Below are positions 1-8,231 of a DNA stretch of 64,000 nucleotides, piece after piece. A model generated the notes under the pieces. That model was not told the origin of the DNA. It did no database searches and worked only from the letters and a program-made list of their open reading frames with translations. Every line of letters begins with the position of its first letter. Position 1 is the first letter of the stretch. The translations under genes and the position numbers were made by a program. This DNA is from Acidobacteriota bacterium (GTDB lineage: Bacteria; Zixibacteria; MSB-5A5; GN15; FEB-12): contig DATKXK010000012.1 of assembly GCA_035529075.1 (NCBI GenBank), positions 62,001-126,000 of the forward strand, in the 5' to 3' direction.

Positions 1-2
1 TT

Positions 3-1280
3 CTTGAGAGTCAGAAGGAATACGCCCGGGCTGCCGCCGAGTACGTGCCGTTGCTGGCCGCAGATACGGCCGCCGCCGCGCGCGCGGCGGAACGGCGGCT
101 GCTGGCGCTTTTGTCCTTCGCCGAATCATCCCCCGCCGTCGAGCAGGTTCTCCTGGTTGAAGCAGGCAGAACCGATAACGTCCGCACCTTGAGGTTGCTG
201 TCCCTGCACTACCTGAACGGCGGCCGTTTCGAGGATGCGTTCGGGACGGCGCTGCGGCTGGATTCGATGGAGAACCGTGACGGCCTGGCTCTGGTTCAGT
301 ACCTGCGGCAGTGCCGGGAGCACAAATCCTGGTCGCAGGTTGTGATGATGGGCGAGTATATAGGGCAGCGATATCCCGAGAGCCCCTTTGTTTCGGAGGT
401 ACTTTTCCAGTATGCTGACGGGCTGACCCGCACCGGAAACGTCCGGCAGGCGATTGCGACGTACCGGCGGATCATCGGGTCCTACCCGGATACCGAAAGG
501 GTGACCCAGGCCCTTTACGCCATCGGTGCCATCTACTTCGACTATCTCAACGAATGCGATACGGCGCTGGACTATTTCGACTCAATCGTGGCCGGGCCGG
601 TCCGCGATATCAGCTTCCTGAAGGCGCTGCAGGCAATGCCCCGTTGCCATGTAAGGCTCGGCCGGCTCGACCGGGCAAAGGAGGGATTCGAAGAACTGCT
701 GCGGCTCAACGTCAACGACGACATTTCCGAGGAGGCCGACTACCACCTGGCCCTGATCGGGTTCTACGAGAAGCAATATGATTCGGCCGAGGTGGCCCTT
801 CGCAGGCTGATGGTCGACTACCCGAGGGGTTTCTTCGTGAACGACGCCCTGCACCTGCTGCTGGTGCTGGATGCGGCAGAGGGGTCGGAGGACGTCCTGT
901 ACGACTACTCGAACGCGCTGTACTTCGAGGAACGGCTGATGAACGATTCGGCGCGCGTGCGCCTGGAGAGGCTCTCGGGTATGGAAGGCGGGGTCCTGGC
1001 GGACCTTGCCCTGTTCCGGCTGGCAGAACTGGACCTCGCCCGGAGCGACACGGCGGTCGCAGTTCAGAACATCGACCTGCTGGCCGAGCGGTTTCCCGAC
1101 TCGTACTACCTGCCGTACGGGATGAAGATCAAGGCTGACATACTGGCGTTGGATCCTGAAACGCTGGATGAGGCCAGGGCGCTGTACGCGCTCCTGCTGG
1201 AAAATTACCCCGACTGTCCGTTCGTGTCCGACGTCCGTCGCCGCCTGCGGGAACTGGACGTCGATCGGAAGATCGGCTAA
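3..1280 (+). CDS. TPR-repeat protein, 5' end cut off by window edge
   Basis: The reading frame is open from the first bases of the window, so the true start lies upstream and only the C-terminal ~425 residues are seen. The visible part is a run of helix-turn-helix repeats of the tetratricopeptide type, with recurring patterns such as AxxxYxxxxxxYPDTxxxxxALYxxGxIYF and AxxxFxxLLxxYPxxxxxxxAL. No catalytic motif is visible. Such proteins are scaffolds for protein-protein contact, often in the periplasm as BamD/YfgC-like or gliding-type factors. The TPR gene at 58 kb is built in a similar style. The stop overlaps the stop of the convergent small membrane-protein gene by four bases. Confidence 0.8.
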   Translation, partial: LESQKEYARAAAEYVPLLAADTAAAARAAERRLLALLSFAESSPAVEQVLLVEAGRTDNVRTLRLLSLHYLNGGRFEDAFGTALRLDSMENRDGLALVQYLRQCREHKSWSQVVMMGEYIGQRYPESPFVSEVLFQYADGLTRTGNVRQAIATYRRIIGSYPDTERVTQALYAIGAIYFDYLNECDTALDYFDSIVAGPVRDISFLKALQAMPRCHVRLGRLDRAKEGFEELLRLNVNDDISEEADYHLALIGFYEKQYDSAEVALRRLMVDYPRGFFVNDALHLLLVLDAAEGSEDVLYDYSNALYFEERLMNDSARVRLERLSGMEGGVLADLALFRLAELDLARSDTAVAVQNIDLLAERFPDSYYLPYGMKIKADILALDPETLDEARALYALLLENYPDCPFVSDVRRRLRELDVDRKIG

Positions 1281-1525
1281 TACTCCGCCAGTTTTTTCTG
1301 TCCCTGCTTCAGGGTATTGACTTCCTGCTCCAGGGAGAATATGCGTTTTTCGTAGTTCTCGAACTTCTGTTGCTTCATCTTGGTAGTCGTCCTGATCAGC
1401 AAGCCGAGCGAAATCAACATGAACACGACCGAGTTCACCTTGCGGAAGATTTCACCCATGCTGACAAGGGAGTCCACGAAGGCCAGTATTCCCAGGGCCA
1501 GCAATACTGCGCACCAGATAAGCAT
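1277..1525 (-). CDS. small membrane protein with C-terminal coiled coil
   Basis: An 82-residue product preceded by a good ribosome-binding site, GGAGG about eight bases before ATG. Two hydrophobic segments (around residues 2-20 and 32-46) are followed by a charged, heptad-like helix (around 50-80, KRIFSLEQEVNTLKQGQKK). This is the layout of a small inner-membrane protein with a cytoplasmic or periplasmic coiled coil, somewhat like phage-shock or FtsB-type small proteins, but I do not recognise the family. It converges on the TPR gene and is divergent from the DUF2723 gene, with about 150 bp between them that could carry both promoters. Confidence 0.7.
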   Translation of the reverse strand: MLIWCAVLLALGILAFVDSLVSMGEIFRKVNSVVFMLISLGLLIRTTTKMKQQKFENYEKRIFSLEQEVNTLKQGQKKLAEY

Positions 1526-1679
1526 AGGTAGCGCCTCCGTTTTTTTGAGCCGGTGGCACGGCCCGCCGGTAAAATTATCACTGGTCTTGCCGTACCATTT
1601 GTTATATCTTCCGCTTCGCTGTCGCGGAAGGTTTATCCAGGGTATCGGAAGGGTGTGGCACTTGCTTTAGGAGGAGACG

Positions 1680-4430
1680 TTGCCCAACAGTATGCCGGTT
1701 GTCAGCAGGAGCTTCGATAGGACGAATGCCGTCCTGGCGGGCCTGGTGTTCGTGGCCGCCTTTGTCGTCTATTCGCTCACCGTGCAGCGGTCCCTCTCGT
1801 TCTGGGATTGCGGCGAATTTATAGCGTGTTCCTATACTCTCGGTATCCCTCACCCCCCCGGGACGCCGCTGTACATTCTGCTGGGGCGGGTTTTTTCGCT
1901 GATACCGATTGTCGGGGACATATCCTGGCGGGTAAACTACCTGTCGGTGCTCTCGTCGTCGTTCACGGCCATGTTCAGTTACCTGCTGGCAGTGCGATTG
2001 ACCAGGCATTTCTCTGACCAGCGCGAGGACCACCGGCTTGGCCGGTACATCGCATACATCGGCGGCGTTGCCGGCGGTCTGTTTGTCGCCTTTTCCTACA
2101 CCAACTGGACCAACTCGGTGGAGGCCGAGCCGCGCGCCGTGGCCGTGGCCTTCGCCGTGGCGATTGTCTGGATGGCGCTCCGCTACTTCGATCAGCGGGG
2201 AACCCTGAGGGCCACTCGGACCATGGTGCTGGCCATGTATCTGGCCCTGCTGGCCATCGGCGTGCACATGACCGTCTTTCTGGTGGTGCCGGTGTGCGCG
2301 ATTTTCTTTGTCCTGAAACGGGAGGCTGAAGGCAAGCACTACCTGGCCATCTGCGGCTTTGCGATTCTGGAACTGTTGATGGTCACGCTGTTTGCCAACG
2401 GTCGCGGCGGTTTCCCGGTATTCCTGTCGCTGACGGCCCTGCTGACGGTTGTGCTCCTGGTCCTGCTTTACCGCAAGATCAACTGGGGCATTCTGATCGC
2501 CATCGGCTCAGCCTTCCCCATCATGCTGTCGTATAATCAGTACCTGAAACTGGGCCTCCCGCTCGGATTGGCAGCCATGATCGCACTGGCCTTCCTCTGC
2601 CGGTGGAAGGGGTGGAAGCTGCAGTGGAAGACGGGCCTGGTTATCATACTGCTCAGCTTTATCGGTCTGTCGGTGCACCTGTATGTCCCCATTCGCTCCG
2701 CGCATAATCCCCGTATCGACGAGAACAACCCCTCCCGCGACTTTCGGACCCTGATCGACTTCTTTGACCGTCGGCAGTACGGGCAGCAGTCGATGGCGGA
2801 GCGCATGTTCCATCGGCGCGGTGCCTGGGAGAACCAGTTGGGGCGGCACGCCAACATAGGCTTCTGGTCGTATTTTGAGATACAGTATTCGTCGGGTCGA
2901 TGGGTCTTCGTGCCGTTTTTGCTGCTGGGGTTGATCGGGCTGTACGTGGCAATCAGCAAGCGGCTTGAGCTTGGCATGCCGTACCTGACGTTGTTTCTGC
3001 TGGCCTCGCTGGGGCTGGTGCTGTACATGAATTTCGCCGACGGCACCCGCTATGACGTAGCCACCAACGACGCCTACCTGGAGGTTCGCAACCGCGACTA
3101 CTTCTTTACGCCGGCCTTCGTCTTTTTCGGCGTCGCCATGGGCATGGGCTTGTCGGCAGTGATTCGTTACCTCAGGGACCAGTTGGCGGGCCGGAACAGG
3201 AGTCGACAGAGAACGGTGGTGTACGCATGCGCGGTCCTGGCGCTGCTCCCGGCCATATCGCTGGCCAACAACTACCACTCGCGGGACCGGTCGAAAAACT
3301 TCATTCCGTACAACTACTCGTTCAACATTTTGAACTCCTGTCCGCCGAACGCGATTCTCTTTACGTCCGGTGACAATGACACTTTTCCCGTTTGGTGCGT
3401 CCAGGAGGTGTACAACTACCGCAAAGACGTTCGGGTCGTCAACCTGTCACTGCTGAACACCGACTGGTACGTCGAGCAGATGAAGAACCGGTACAATGTC
3501 CCGATGTCGCTGACCGATGAGCAGATCCTGTGGTACCCGGTGACGATCCGCGGCCGGGAGGTCAGCCTGCCCCGCAAGAGGTTCCACGATCGTCCTCGCG
3601 GACGGTACACCTACCTGCAGCGAATAGAGGGAGCGCGGGTGCAGGATATGATGGTCGATGAGATCGTCCTCGAGAATAAGTGGAAAGACCCGATCTGTTT
3701 CAGTTCTCTGCCCTACGCGGAGTCGCCGCTGAAGCTGAGGGATTATTCCGTGCTGCGCGGGCTGGTCTATATACTCAAACCGCCGCCCGTGGACACGCTG
3801 ATAGACGCCGAAACGGGCTATGATCTGTACATGAACACGTACCGTTTTGACGGGTACGCGAACTCCGATGTCTATCGTGATGAGAACACGAGCGGTGTGT
3901 TCCAGGCGGTGGGTGTCAGCGCCGTGCGCATTCATGACGAGTTGTTGCTGCAGGGTGATACGACTCGCGCCGTCGCCGTTCTTGAACGCATGGTCGACGC
4001 CTACCCTGAGTACTGGCAAACGGGCATCACGCTGGCGGATTTCGCCTATGTCACGGGTGACACCGCCCGGGGCGACTCGCTTTTCTGGATGTTGCACGAC
4101 ACGCTGGAAGCGTTCCGGGCATCGAACCGTGAAAGCCTGTTTTACCTTCAGGATCTGGGCCTGGTGAAAGCCGAGCTTGGCCGCCGCAAGGGGGACGAAC
4201 AGATGGTACAGGACGGGTTGCAACTGATGTGGGAGGCGTTTCGCGGCAATCTCAACAGTGCTATAGCCTTCCGGAAACTGGTTACTGCGCTGTCGCAGAA
4301 CCGACGCTACGCGGAAATGCAGCAGGCCGCCCGGTTGTTCTCCGAATACAAAATCAACCTGACCGATCCGATATTGCGGCAACTGCTCGGGACAGCCGCG
4401 CCTCCGGGCAATCCGCGACCGGGCGGATAA
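1680..4430 (+). CDS. DUF2723 family multi-pass membrane protein with TPR-like C-terminus
   Basis: The N-terminal half has about 10-12 transmembrane helices and carries the DUF2723 signature FWDCGEF (residues 41-47) and HPPGTPLY (58-65). That Asp/Glu pair in the first extracytoplasmic loop is the hallmark of GT-C type glycosyltransferases, and the eukaryotic relative TMEM260 is an O-mannosyltransferase. The last ~270 residues are soluble and look like TPR helices (AVLERMVDAYPEYWQTG, DTARGDSLFWML). Function is probably transfer of a lipid-linked sugar to exported protein, by homology only. The start is TTG because AGGAGGAG lies a few bases upstream; the ATG four codons on is too far from it. 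A terminator follows the stop. Confidence 0.88.
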   Translation: MPNSMPVVSRSFDRTNAVLAGLVFVAAFVVYSLTVQRSLSFWDCGEFIACSYTLGIPHPPGTPLYILLGRVFSLIPIVGDISWRVNYLSVLSSSFTAMFSYLLAVRLTRHFSDQREDHRLGRYIAYIGGVAGGLFVAFSYTNWTNSVEAEPRAVAVAFAVAIVWMALRYFDQRGTLRATRTMVLAMYLALLAIGVHMTVFLVVPVCAIFFVLKREAEGKHYLAICGFAILELLMVTLFANGRGGFPVFLSLTALLTVVLLVLLYRKINWGILIAIGSAFPIMLSYNQYLKLGLPLGLAAMIALAFLCRWKGWKLQWKTGLVIILLSFIGLSVHLYVPIRSAHNPRIDENNPSRDFRTLIDFFDRRQYGQQSMAERMFHRRGAWENQLGRHANIGFWSYFEIQYSSGRWVFVPFLLLGLIGLYVAISKRLELGMPYLTLFLLASLGLVLYMNFADGTRYDVATNDAYLEVRNRDYFFTPAFVFFGVAMGMGLSAVIRYLRDQLAGRNRSRQRTVVYACAVLALLPAISLANNYHSRDRSKNFIPYNYSFNILNSCPPNAILFTSGDNDTFPVWCVQEVYNYRKDVRVVNLSLLNTDWYVEQMKNRYNVPMSLTDEQILWYPVTIRGREVSLPRKRFHDRPRGRYTYLQRIEGARVQDMMVDEIVLENKWKDPICFSSLPYAESPLKLRDYSVLRGLVYILKPPPVDTLIDAETGYDLYMNTYRFDGYANSDVYRDENTSGVFQAVGVSAVRIHDELLLQGDTTRAVAVLERMVDAYPEYWQTGITLADFAYVTGDTARGDSLFWMLHDTLEAFRASNRESLFYLQDLGLVKAELGRRKGDEQMVQDGLQLMWEAFRGNLNSAIAFRKLVTALSQNRRYAEMQQAARLFSEYKINLTDPILRQLLGTAAPPGNPRPGG

Positions 4431-4455
4431 GGGACAAGAGCCGCTCAACTGATTC

Positions 4456-4490
4456 AGCCCGCTTCACCGCATCCGGTGGGGCGGGTTTTT
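4456..4490 (+). terminator. intrinsic terminator after the DUF2723 gene
   Basis: A GC-rich imperfect hairpin (arms around CCCGC..CACC and GGTG..GCGGG) is followed directly by five Ts. It sits 26 bases after the stop codon. Confidence 0.65.
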
Positions 4491-4561
4491 GCTGTAGCGT
4501 GGGTACACGTTCCGCGTGATTGTCGGCACGTCGTTGTAAGGCCGGCTCAGAGTCTTTGGCT

Positions 4562-5035
4562 TCAGTCGGAGAAGCGGTAGCCGGTGCGCCGGCGATACTT
4601 CCCGTCGAGGCGGTCCATCATCTTCTCAAGAACGAATTCCCTGCGCACGGTGCAGACGTCCGCATGGTGCCGGGTGACAATCCGGTTGACCTCGTCCTCG
4701 GTATAGACCCGGTTGGGTTCGAATTGCGCGAGAATGTATTCAAGCAGGTATTTGCGTTTGGAACGCTGGGCCGGGAGCCGCTCGACGTGGTCGTTCTTGA
4801 CAAAGGCCGAAAGAACCTTGTCTTTCTTGCCCGCGGGCCGGGTGTTGGCGTGTTTCTGCAGCCATTGGAATACCGACTGTTCCGGTATCCGCCATTCTTT
4901 GCCCAGCTTGTAGGCGGATATCTCACCTGACTGAACCTTTCGGGCAATGACCTGCACGTTCATCTTGAGCTTTTGGGCCAGCTCCGCAGTCGTAAAGAAC
5001 TCCGTCTCCTTGATCACACCTGCCGTGTATTCCAT
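4562..5035 (-). CDS. HTH (excisionase/MerR-like) protein with DUF2087 domain
   Basis: 157 residues. Residues ~12-60 form an excisionase-type winged helix (FFTTAELAQKLKMNVQVIARKVQSGEISAYKLGKEWRI), a DNA-binding module that reads a short site. Residues ~92-152 match the DUF2087 pattern (KRKYLLEYILAQF, YTEDEVNRIV, VRREFVLEKMMDR, KYRRRTGYRF), a winged-helix-like domain common in small regulators. A basic linker joins them. The product is therefore likely a transcription regulator, target unknown. A GGGAGA box precedes the ATG. It is divergent from the EamA exporter gene, which may be its target, but nothing in the sequence proves that. Confidence 0.8.
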   Translation of the reverse strand: MEYTAGVIKETEFFTTAELAQKLKMNVQVIARKVQSGEISAYKLGKEWRIPEQSVFQWLQKHANTRPAGKKDKVLSAFVKNDHVERLPAQRSKRKYLLEYILAQFEPNRVYTEDEVNRIVTRHHADVCTVRREFVLEKMMDRLDGKYRRRTGYRFSD

Positions 5036-5220
5036 CCTGGATTCTCCCTGTTGTTACATGGATGACGGTCAATAAGCGGTCATTGGCCGTAGGATCAAGT
5101 ATTTTTCAGTATTCTGTGGTAGTATGTTCACGGTTTTCGGAGTTCCGGCCTGGTTGCGTTGTTGGTGCCGGCCGGACCGAAGCATTGACACCGGCGCGTC
5201 CGTCGCCGTTATTCCCCGGT

Positions 5221-6075
5221 ATGGCTGTCCTGATGTTCATCCTGCTGTGCCTGATCTGGGGTTCCACGTGGCTGGCCATCAAGATCGGTCTGACCGACGC
5301 TCCCCCTCTGGCCACGGCGGCGATTCGGTTTCTGGTCGCGCTCTTCATTCTCACCGGGCTGGTGGTGGTCCGAAGGCGGCCCTACCCTCGGCAGATCAGG
5401 ACTATCGTGAGGCTGGGTTATCCAGGGGTTTACATGTACGGGTGCAGTTATGCGTTCGTGTACCTGGCCGAGCAGCACATAAGTTCGGCCCTGACAGCCG
5501 TGCTGTTCGGGTCGTTCCCGTTCTTTGTAGCGTTTCTATCGTGGGTAAGGTACCGGGCGGAACGATTGATTCCTGCGGCCTGGGTGGGGCTGGCCGTTGG
5601 CTTAGCGGGCGTAGTGTTGATCTCGTATGATTCGCTGCGGGTGTCCGGTGACCTTTTGCTCGGCACCGTTCTGGCCGTCGGAGGGGCCTTTGCGGCAGCC
5701 TACGGCGTGGTGATTCACAAGCGCTATCACGCCGGCCGCGACATCGTCGTGGCGGCTCACATCCAGATGATCTTCGGCGGGGTGCTGCTGATCCTGGCGT
5801 CGCTCCTGTTCGAGAACATAGGTGATTTCAGCCCCACACTCGCCACGGTCGGTTCGATTGTCTACCTCGCCGTAATTGGCACGGTGGTGGCCTTTCTGGC
5901 GTACTACTGGTTGCTGGCCCGTATCCGCGCCGTGAGCTTGTCGCTCATCGCGTTTGTCTCACCGCTTGTGGCCATCTTGCTGGGGGTTGTAGTCGCCGGT
6001 GAGACGCTGTCTCCGGTGATCGTTGTCGGCACCCTGTTCATTCTCTCAGGCATTATTCTGGTCGTGAGGAAATAA
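5221..6075 (+). CDS. EamA/DMT family permease
   Basis: About 284 residues with ten predicted membrane helices in two EamA repeats; the first repeat begins ILLCLIWGSTWLAIKIG, which is typical of the family. Members export amino acids, purines or other metabolites from the cytoplasm; the substrate cannot be told from sequence. I start it at the ATG at 5221 because the family begins right at the first helix. The open frame extends upstream to 5062 but that part is not membrane-like. No strong ribosome-binding site is seen before 5221. The gene is divergent from the HTH-DUF2087 gene. Confidence 0.85.
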   Translation: MAVLMFILLCLIWGSTWLAIKIGLTDAPPLATAAIRFLVALFILTGLVVVRRRPYPRQIRTIVRLGYPGVYMYGCSYAFVYLAEQHISSALTAVLFGSFPFFVAFLSWVRYRAERLIPAAWVGLAVGLAGVVLISYDSLRVSGDLLLGTVLAVGGAFAAAYGVVIHKRYHAGRDIVVAAHIQMIFGGVLLILASLLFENIGDFSPTLATVGSIVYLAVIGTVVAFLAYYWLLARIRAVSLSLIAFVSPLVAILLGVVVAGETLSPVIVVGTLFILSGIILVVRK

Positions 6076-6123
6076 CCGCAGCCGGCCCGACGGTGCCTGA
6101 TGACGGTATCCGCCGGGCGGCGT

Positions 6124-8049
6124 TCAGCGGTCTATGCCGACACCGATTTCGAAGGTGCTGGGGTGGTCGGCGTCGGAAGCCGGACCGATCCAGCGCGTGC
6201 GGTTACCGGCATAGGCCTCCCGGTAGGTGTCGTTGCCGCCGCCGTCGACAAAGATACCCATCACGTGCAGGAACCGGCGCGCGCCGGCTGCCGAGGCGTT
6301 GGCCCGGCCAAGGGTGACTCCTGCCTGCGTGTTGTATACGTCATCGCCTGCATGATCCAGGAAGAGACCGATGCCGTTGGCGTTGCCGCCGCCGAGCGAC
6401 AGATTGGGAACCGTGTACGTATCATCGCCCCCGCGCTCATTGAGGCATCCCACGGTGAAATCATGTCCGGCCCCTGCCGCCATGTTGTGAGTGGCCGTGT
6501 AAGAGTCGTTACCGCCGAAATCGTCAAGGTAACCCACACCGAAATGGGCGCCGGACCCCTGGACGTACCAGACACCCGAATAGTCGTCGTCGCCGCCCCC
6601 GTCAAGGAGCATGCCGACGGCAAACCAGTACGCGCATCCCTGGGCAAACAGCCCGGCGGAGTAACGGTCGTTGCCGGTTCCGTCGCAGAGAATGCCGACG
6701 CCGCCCGCCCAGCTGTGGCCGTCGATGTAATCGGCCCTCTTGCCGAACCCGACCCCCTGAGCCAGCGAGGCGTTATGCTCGGCTGTCTGCGGCGAGGGGT
6801 TGACAATGTCGGCGTCGTCCGCGACGTATCGGTCATCACCCTCGTAATTCACCAGCAGGCCGCACCCCCTGGTGTAGCCGAAGCCCTGTGACGACGAGAG
6901 GCAGAAAAGGGAATCGTTGCCGCTGCTGTCGGCCAGGATACCGATGCCGAACGCCGCCGCGCCCTGGCTGAACGTACGTGCCGCGTAGACGTCGTTGCCC
7001 TGAAGGTCCATGACGGCTCCGATACCGAACAGCCCGGCCCCCTGGGCCAGGTTTACCGCCTGGTAGTAATCATCTCCGGACAGATCAATCAGGACGGACA
7101 TGCCGATGACGGCCCCGCCGATACCGGGTTTTGTGCTGTCGTTCGAGATATAGCGGTCGTTGCCGGCGACGTCGATGATGACCGTCAGCGGGTACTTGTC
7201 CGGGTAACCCGCCAGCCGGTAAACGTCGTTACCTCCGCCGTCGAAAATGATCAGCGGCGGGGCAAGGTAGTCGTATGTATCGTCGCCGGAGGTTCCGACC
7301 ACGATCAGCCCCTTGCGGGTCTTGATCTCCACCTTGAAGGCCGGGAATGAGAGCAGTTCTACCGAATCCACCGCCCGCCGGGCAGCTTCGGCTATATCCT
7401 GAGCGCCCGCTATCATCCGGTTGAAATCAATCTTGTCGGCGAGTTCGTAGACGAGATCGTGGTACTCCGGCTCGTCCTCAACGAAGTACTCGTAGAGCCC
7501 CTGCCGGTACTTGCCCTTGTCGACCGGTTTCAATCCCCGTTTGAAGAAGGACTCGTCGTCGTCGGCGATCCGGTAGATCAGGTCGATGCGGCGGCGCAAA
7601 GCCCGGTACTGTGCGCCGACCAGGACGTTTTTGCTGCCGGTAATCGAGGGAACGGGAACCGAGTCCGGGTAGATAAGGTACGATGACAGTTGGTCCCCGA
7701 TAAGGGAGCGAGAGATGGGGTGGTCTATCAGTCGGGCGGCGCGGGTAACCAGCGATGTGATATCGGTCACGTCATCGGTGAGCGCCTCGAGGTTGACTTC
7801 TCCGTGCCGCAGCAGCTTCAAGGGGTGCCGGTGGAACAGGGTGAAACAGGTAAGCCGCCACCGATCGCCTCCCCAGGTGGCCATCTCGTCCTGGTCGAAC
7901 CGGATATCCTCGGCCGTTTTCCCTACCTGTTGCAGAGCACTGTCCAACAGGGGCAGGAGTGCATCCGAAGCTGAGGTTGTCGTCAGGTCACCGCTGTGAA
8001 GGCTGGCGGCGGCCAGAAGCAGAGCCAGGCCGGTCAATAAACGTCTCAT
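6124..8049 (-). CDS. secreted protein with thirteen GNDxY-type repeats
   Basis: 641 residues with a signal peptide (MRRLLTGLALLLAAASLHSG). Residues ~25-245 form a mostly helical region I do not recognise. From ~254 to the end, a motif of the form [DN]xxG[ND]DxY recurs at about 256, 270, 293, 322, 348, 374, 401, 456, 483, 510, 537, 565 and 602, mostly 26-29 residues apart. Between motifs is a second conserved element, often xxQGaaxxFGxGxLxD. The G-N/D-D core is like the RTX calcium nonapeptide (GGxGxDxUx), but the period is about three times longer, so it is not a standard RTX protein. A beta-solenoid binding calcium along one edge is a reasonable guess. GGGGGA precedes the ATG. Divergent from glnA. 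Confidence 0.8.
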   Translation of the reverse strand: MRRLLTGLALLLAAASLHSGDLTTTSASDALLPLLDSALQQVGKTAEDIRFDQDEMATWGGDRWRLTCFTLFHRHPLKLLRHGEVNLEALTDDVTDITSLVTRAARLIDHPISRSLIGDQLSSYLIYPDSVPVPSITGSKNVLVGAQYRALRRRIDLIYRIADDDESFFKRGLKPVDKGKYRQGLYEYFVEDEPEYHDLVYELADKIDFNRMIAGAQDIAEAARRAVDSVELLSFPAFKVEIKTRKGLIVVGTSGDDTYDYLAPPLIIFDGGGNDVYRLAGYPDKYPLTVIIDVAGNDRYISNDSTKPGIGGAVIGMSVLIDLSGDDYYQAVNLAQGAGLFGIGAVMDLQGNDVYAARTFSQGAAAFGIGILADSSGNDSLFCLSSSQGFGYTRGCGLLVNYEGDDRYVADDADIVNPSPQTAEHNASLAQGVGFGKRADYIDGHSWAGGVGILCDGTGNDRYSAGLFAQGCAYWFAVGMLLDGGGDDDYSGVWYVQGSGAHFGVGYLDDFGGNDSYTATHNMAAGAGHDFTVGCLNERGGDDTYTVPNLSLGGGNANGIGLFLDHAGDDVYNTQAGVTLGRANASAAGARRFLHVMGIFVDGGGNDTYREAYAGNRTRWIGPASDADHPSTFEIGVGIDR

Positions 8050-8171
8050 GCCGATTCCCCCGGGTTTGAGTTTGCGGCCGCAAGATAGACGATCGGGCCG
8101 TCAGCCGGAAACACTTTTTGCGCACGGGGCGCCGTAACCCCTTGCCTTACCGGCGGGAAGTAGTACATTAT

Positions 8172-8185
8172 GTGAAATCGTTCAC
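8172..8185. promoter_or_regulatory. inverted repeat upstream of glnA
   Basis: A dyad GTGAA-ATCG-TTCAC lies 46 bases before the glnA start and on the upstream side of the divergent repeat-protein gene. The size and place suit an operator for a dimeric regulator. No known regulator site is matched. Confidence 0.35.
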
Positions 8186-8231
8186 TTGTACGTTTCTCCG
8201 GTGAGCGGCGGAATCGGCATGGGAGGATGAA

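Noticed and set aside
6124-8049. Calling the repeat protein an RTX toxin
   Set aside because: The repeat period is not nine, there is no type I secretion signal or transporter nearby, and a normal signal peptide is present.
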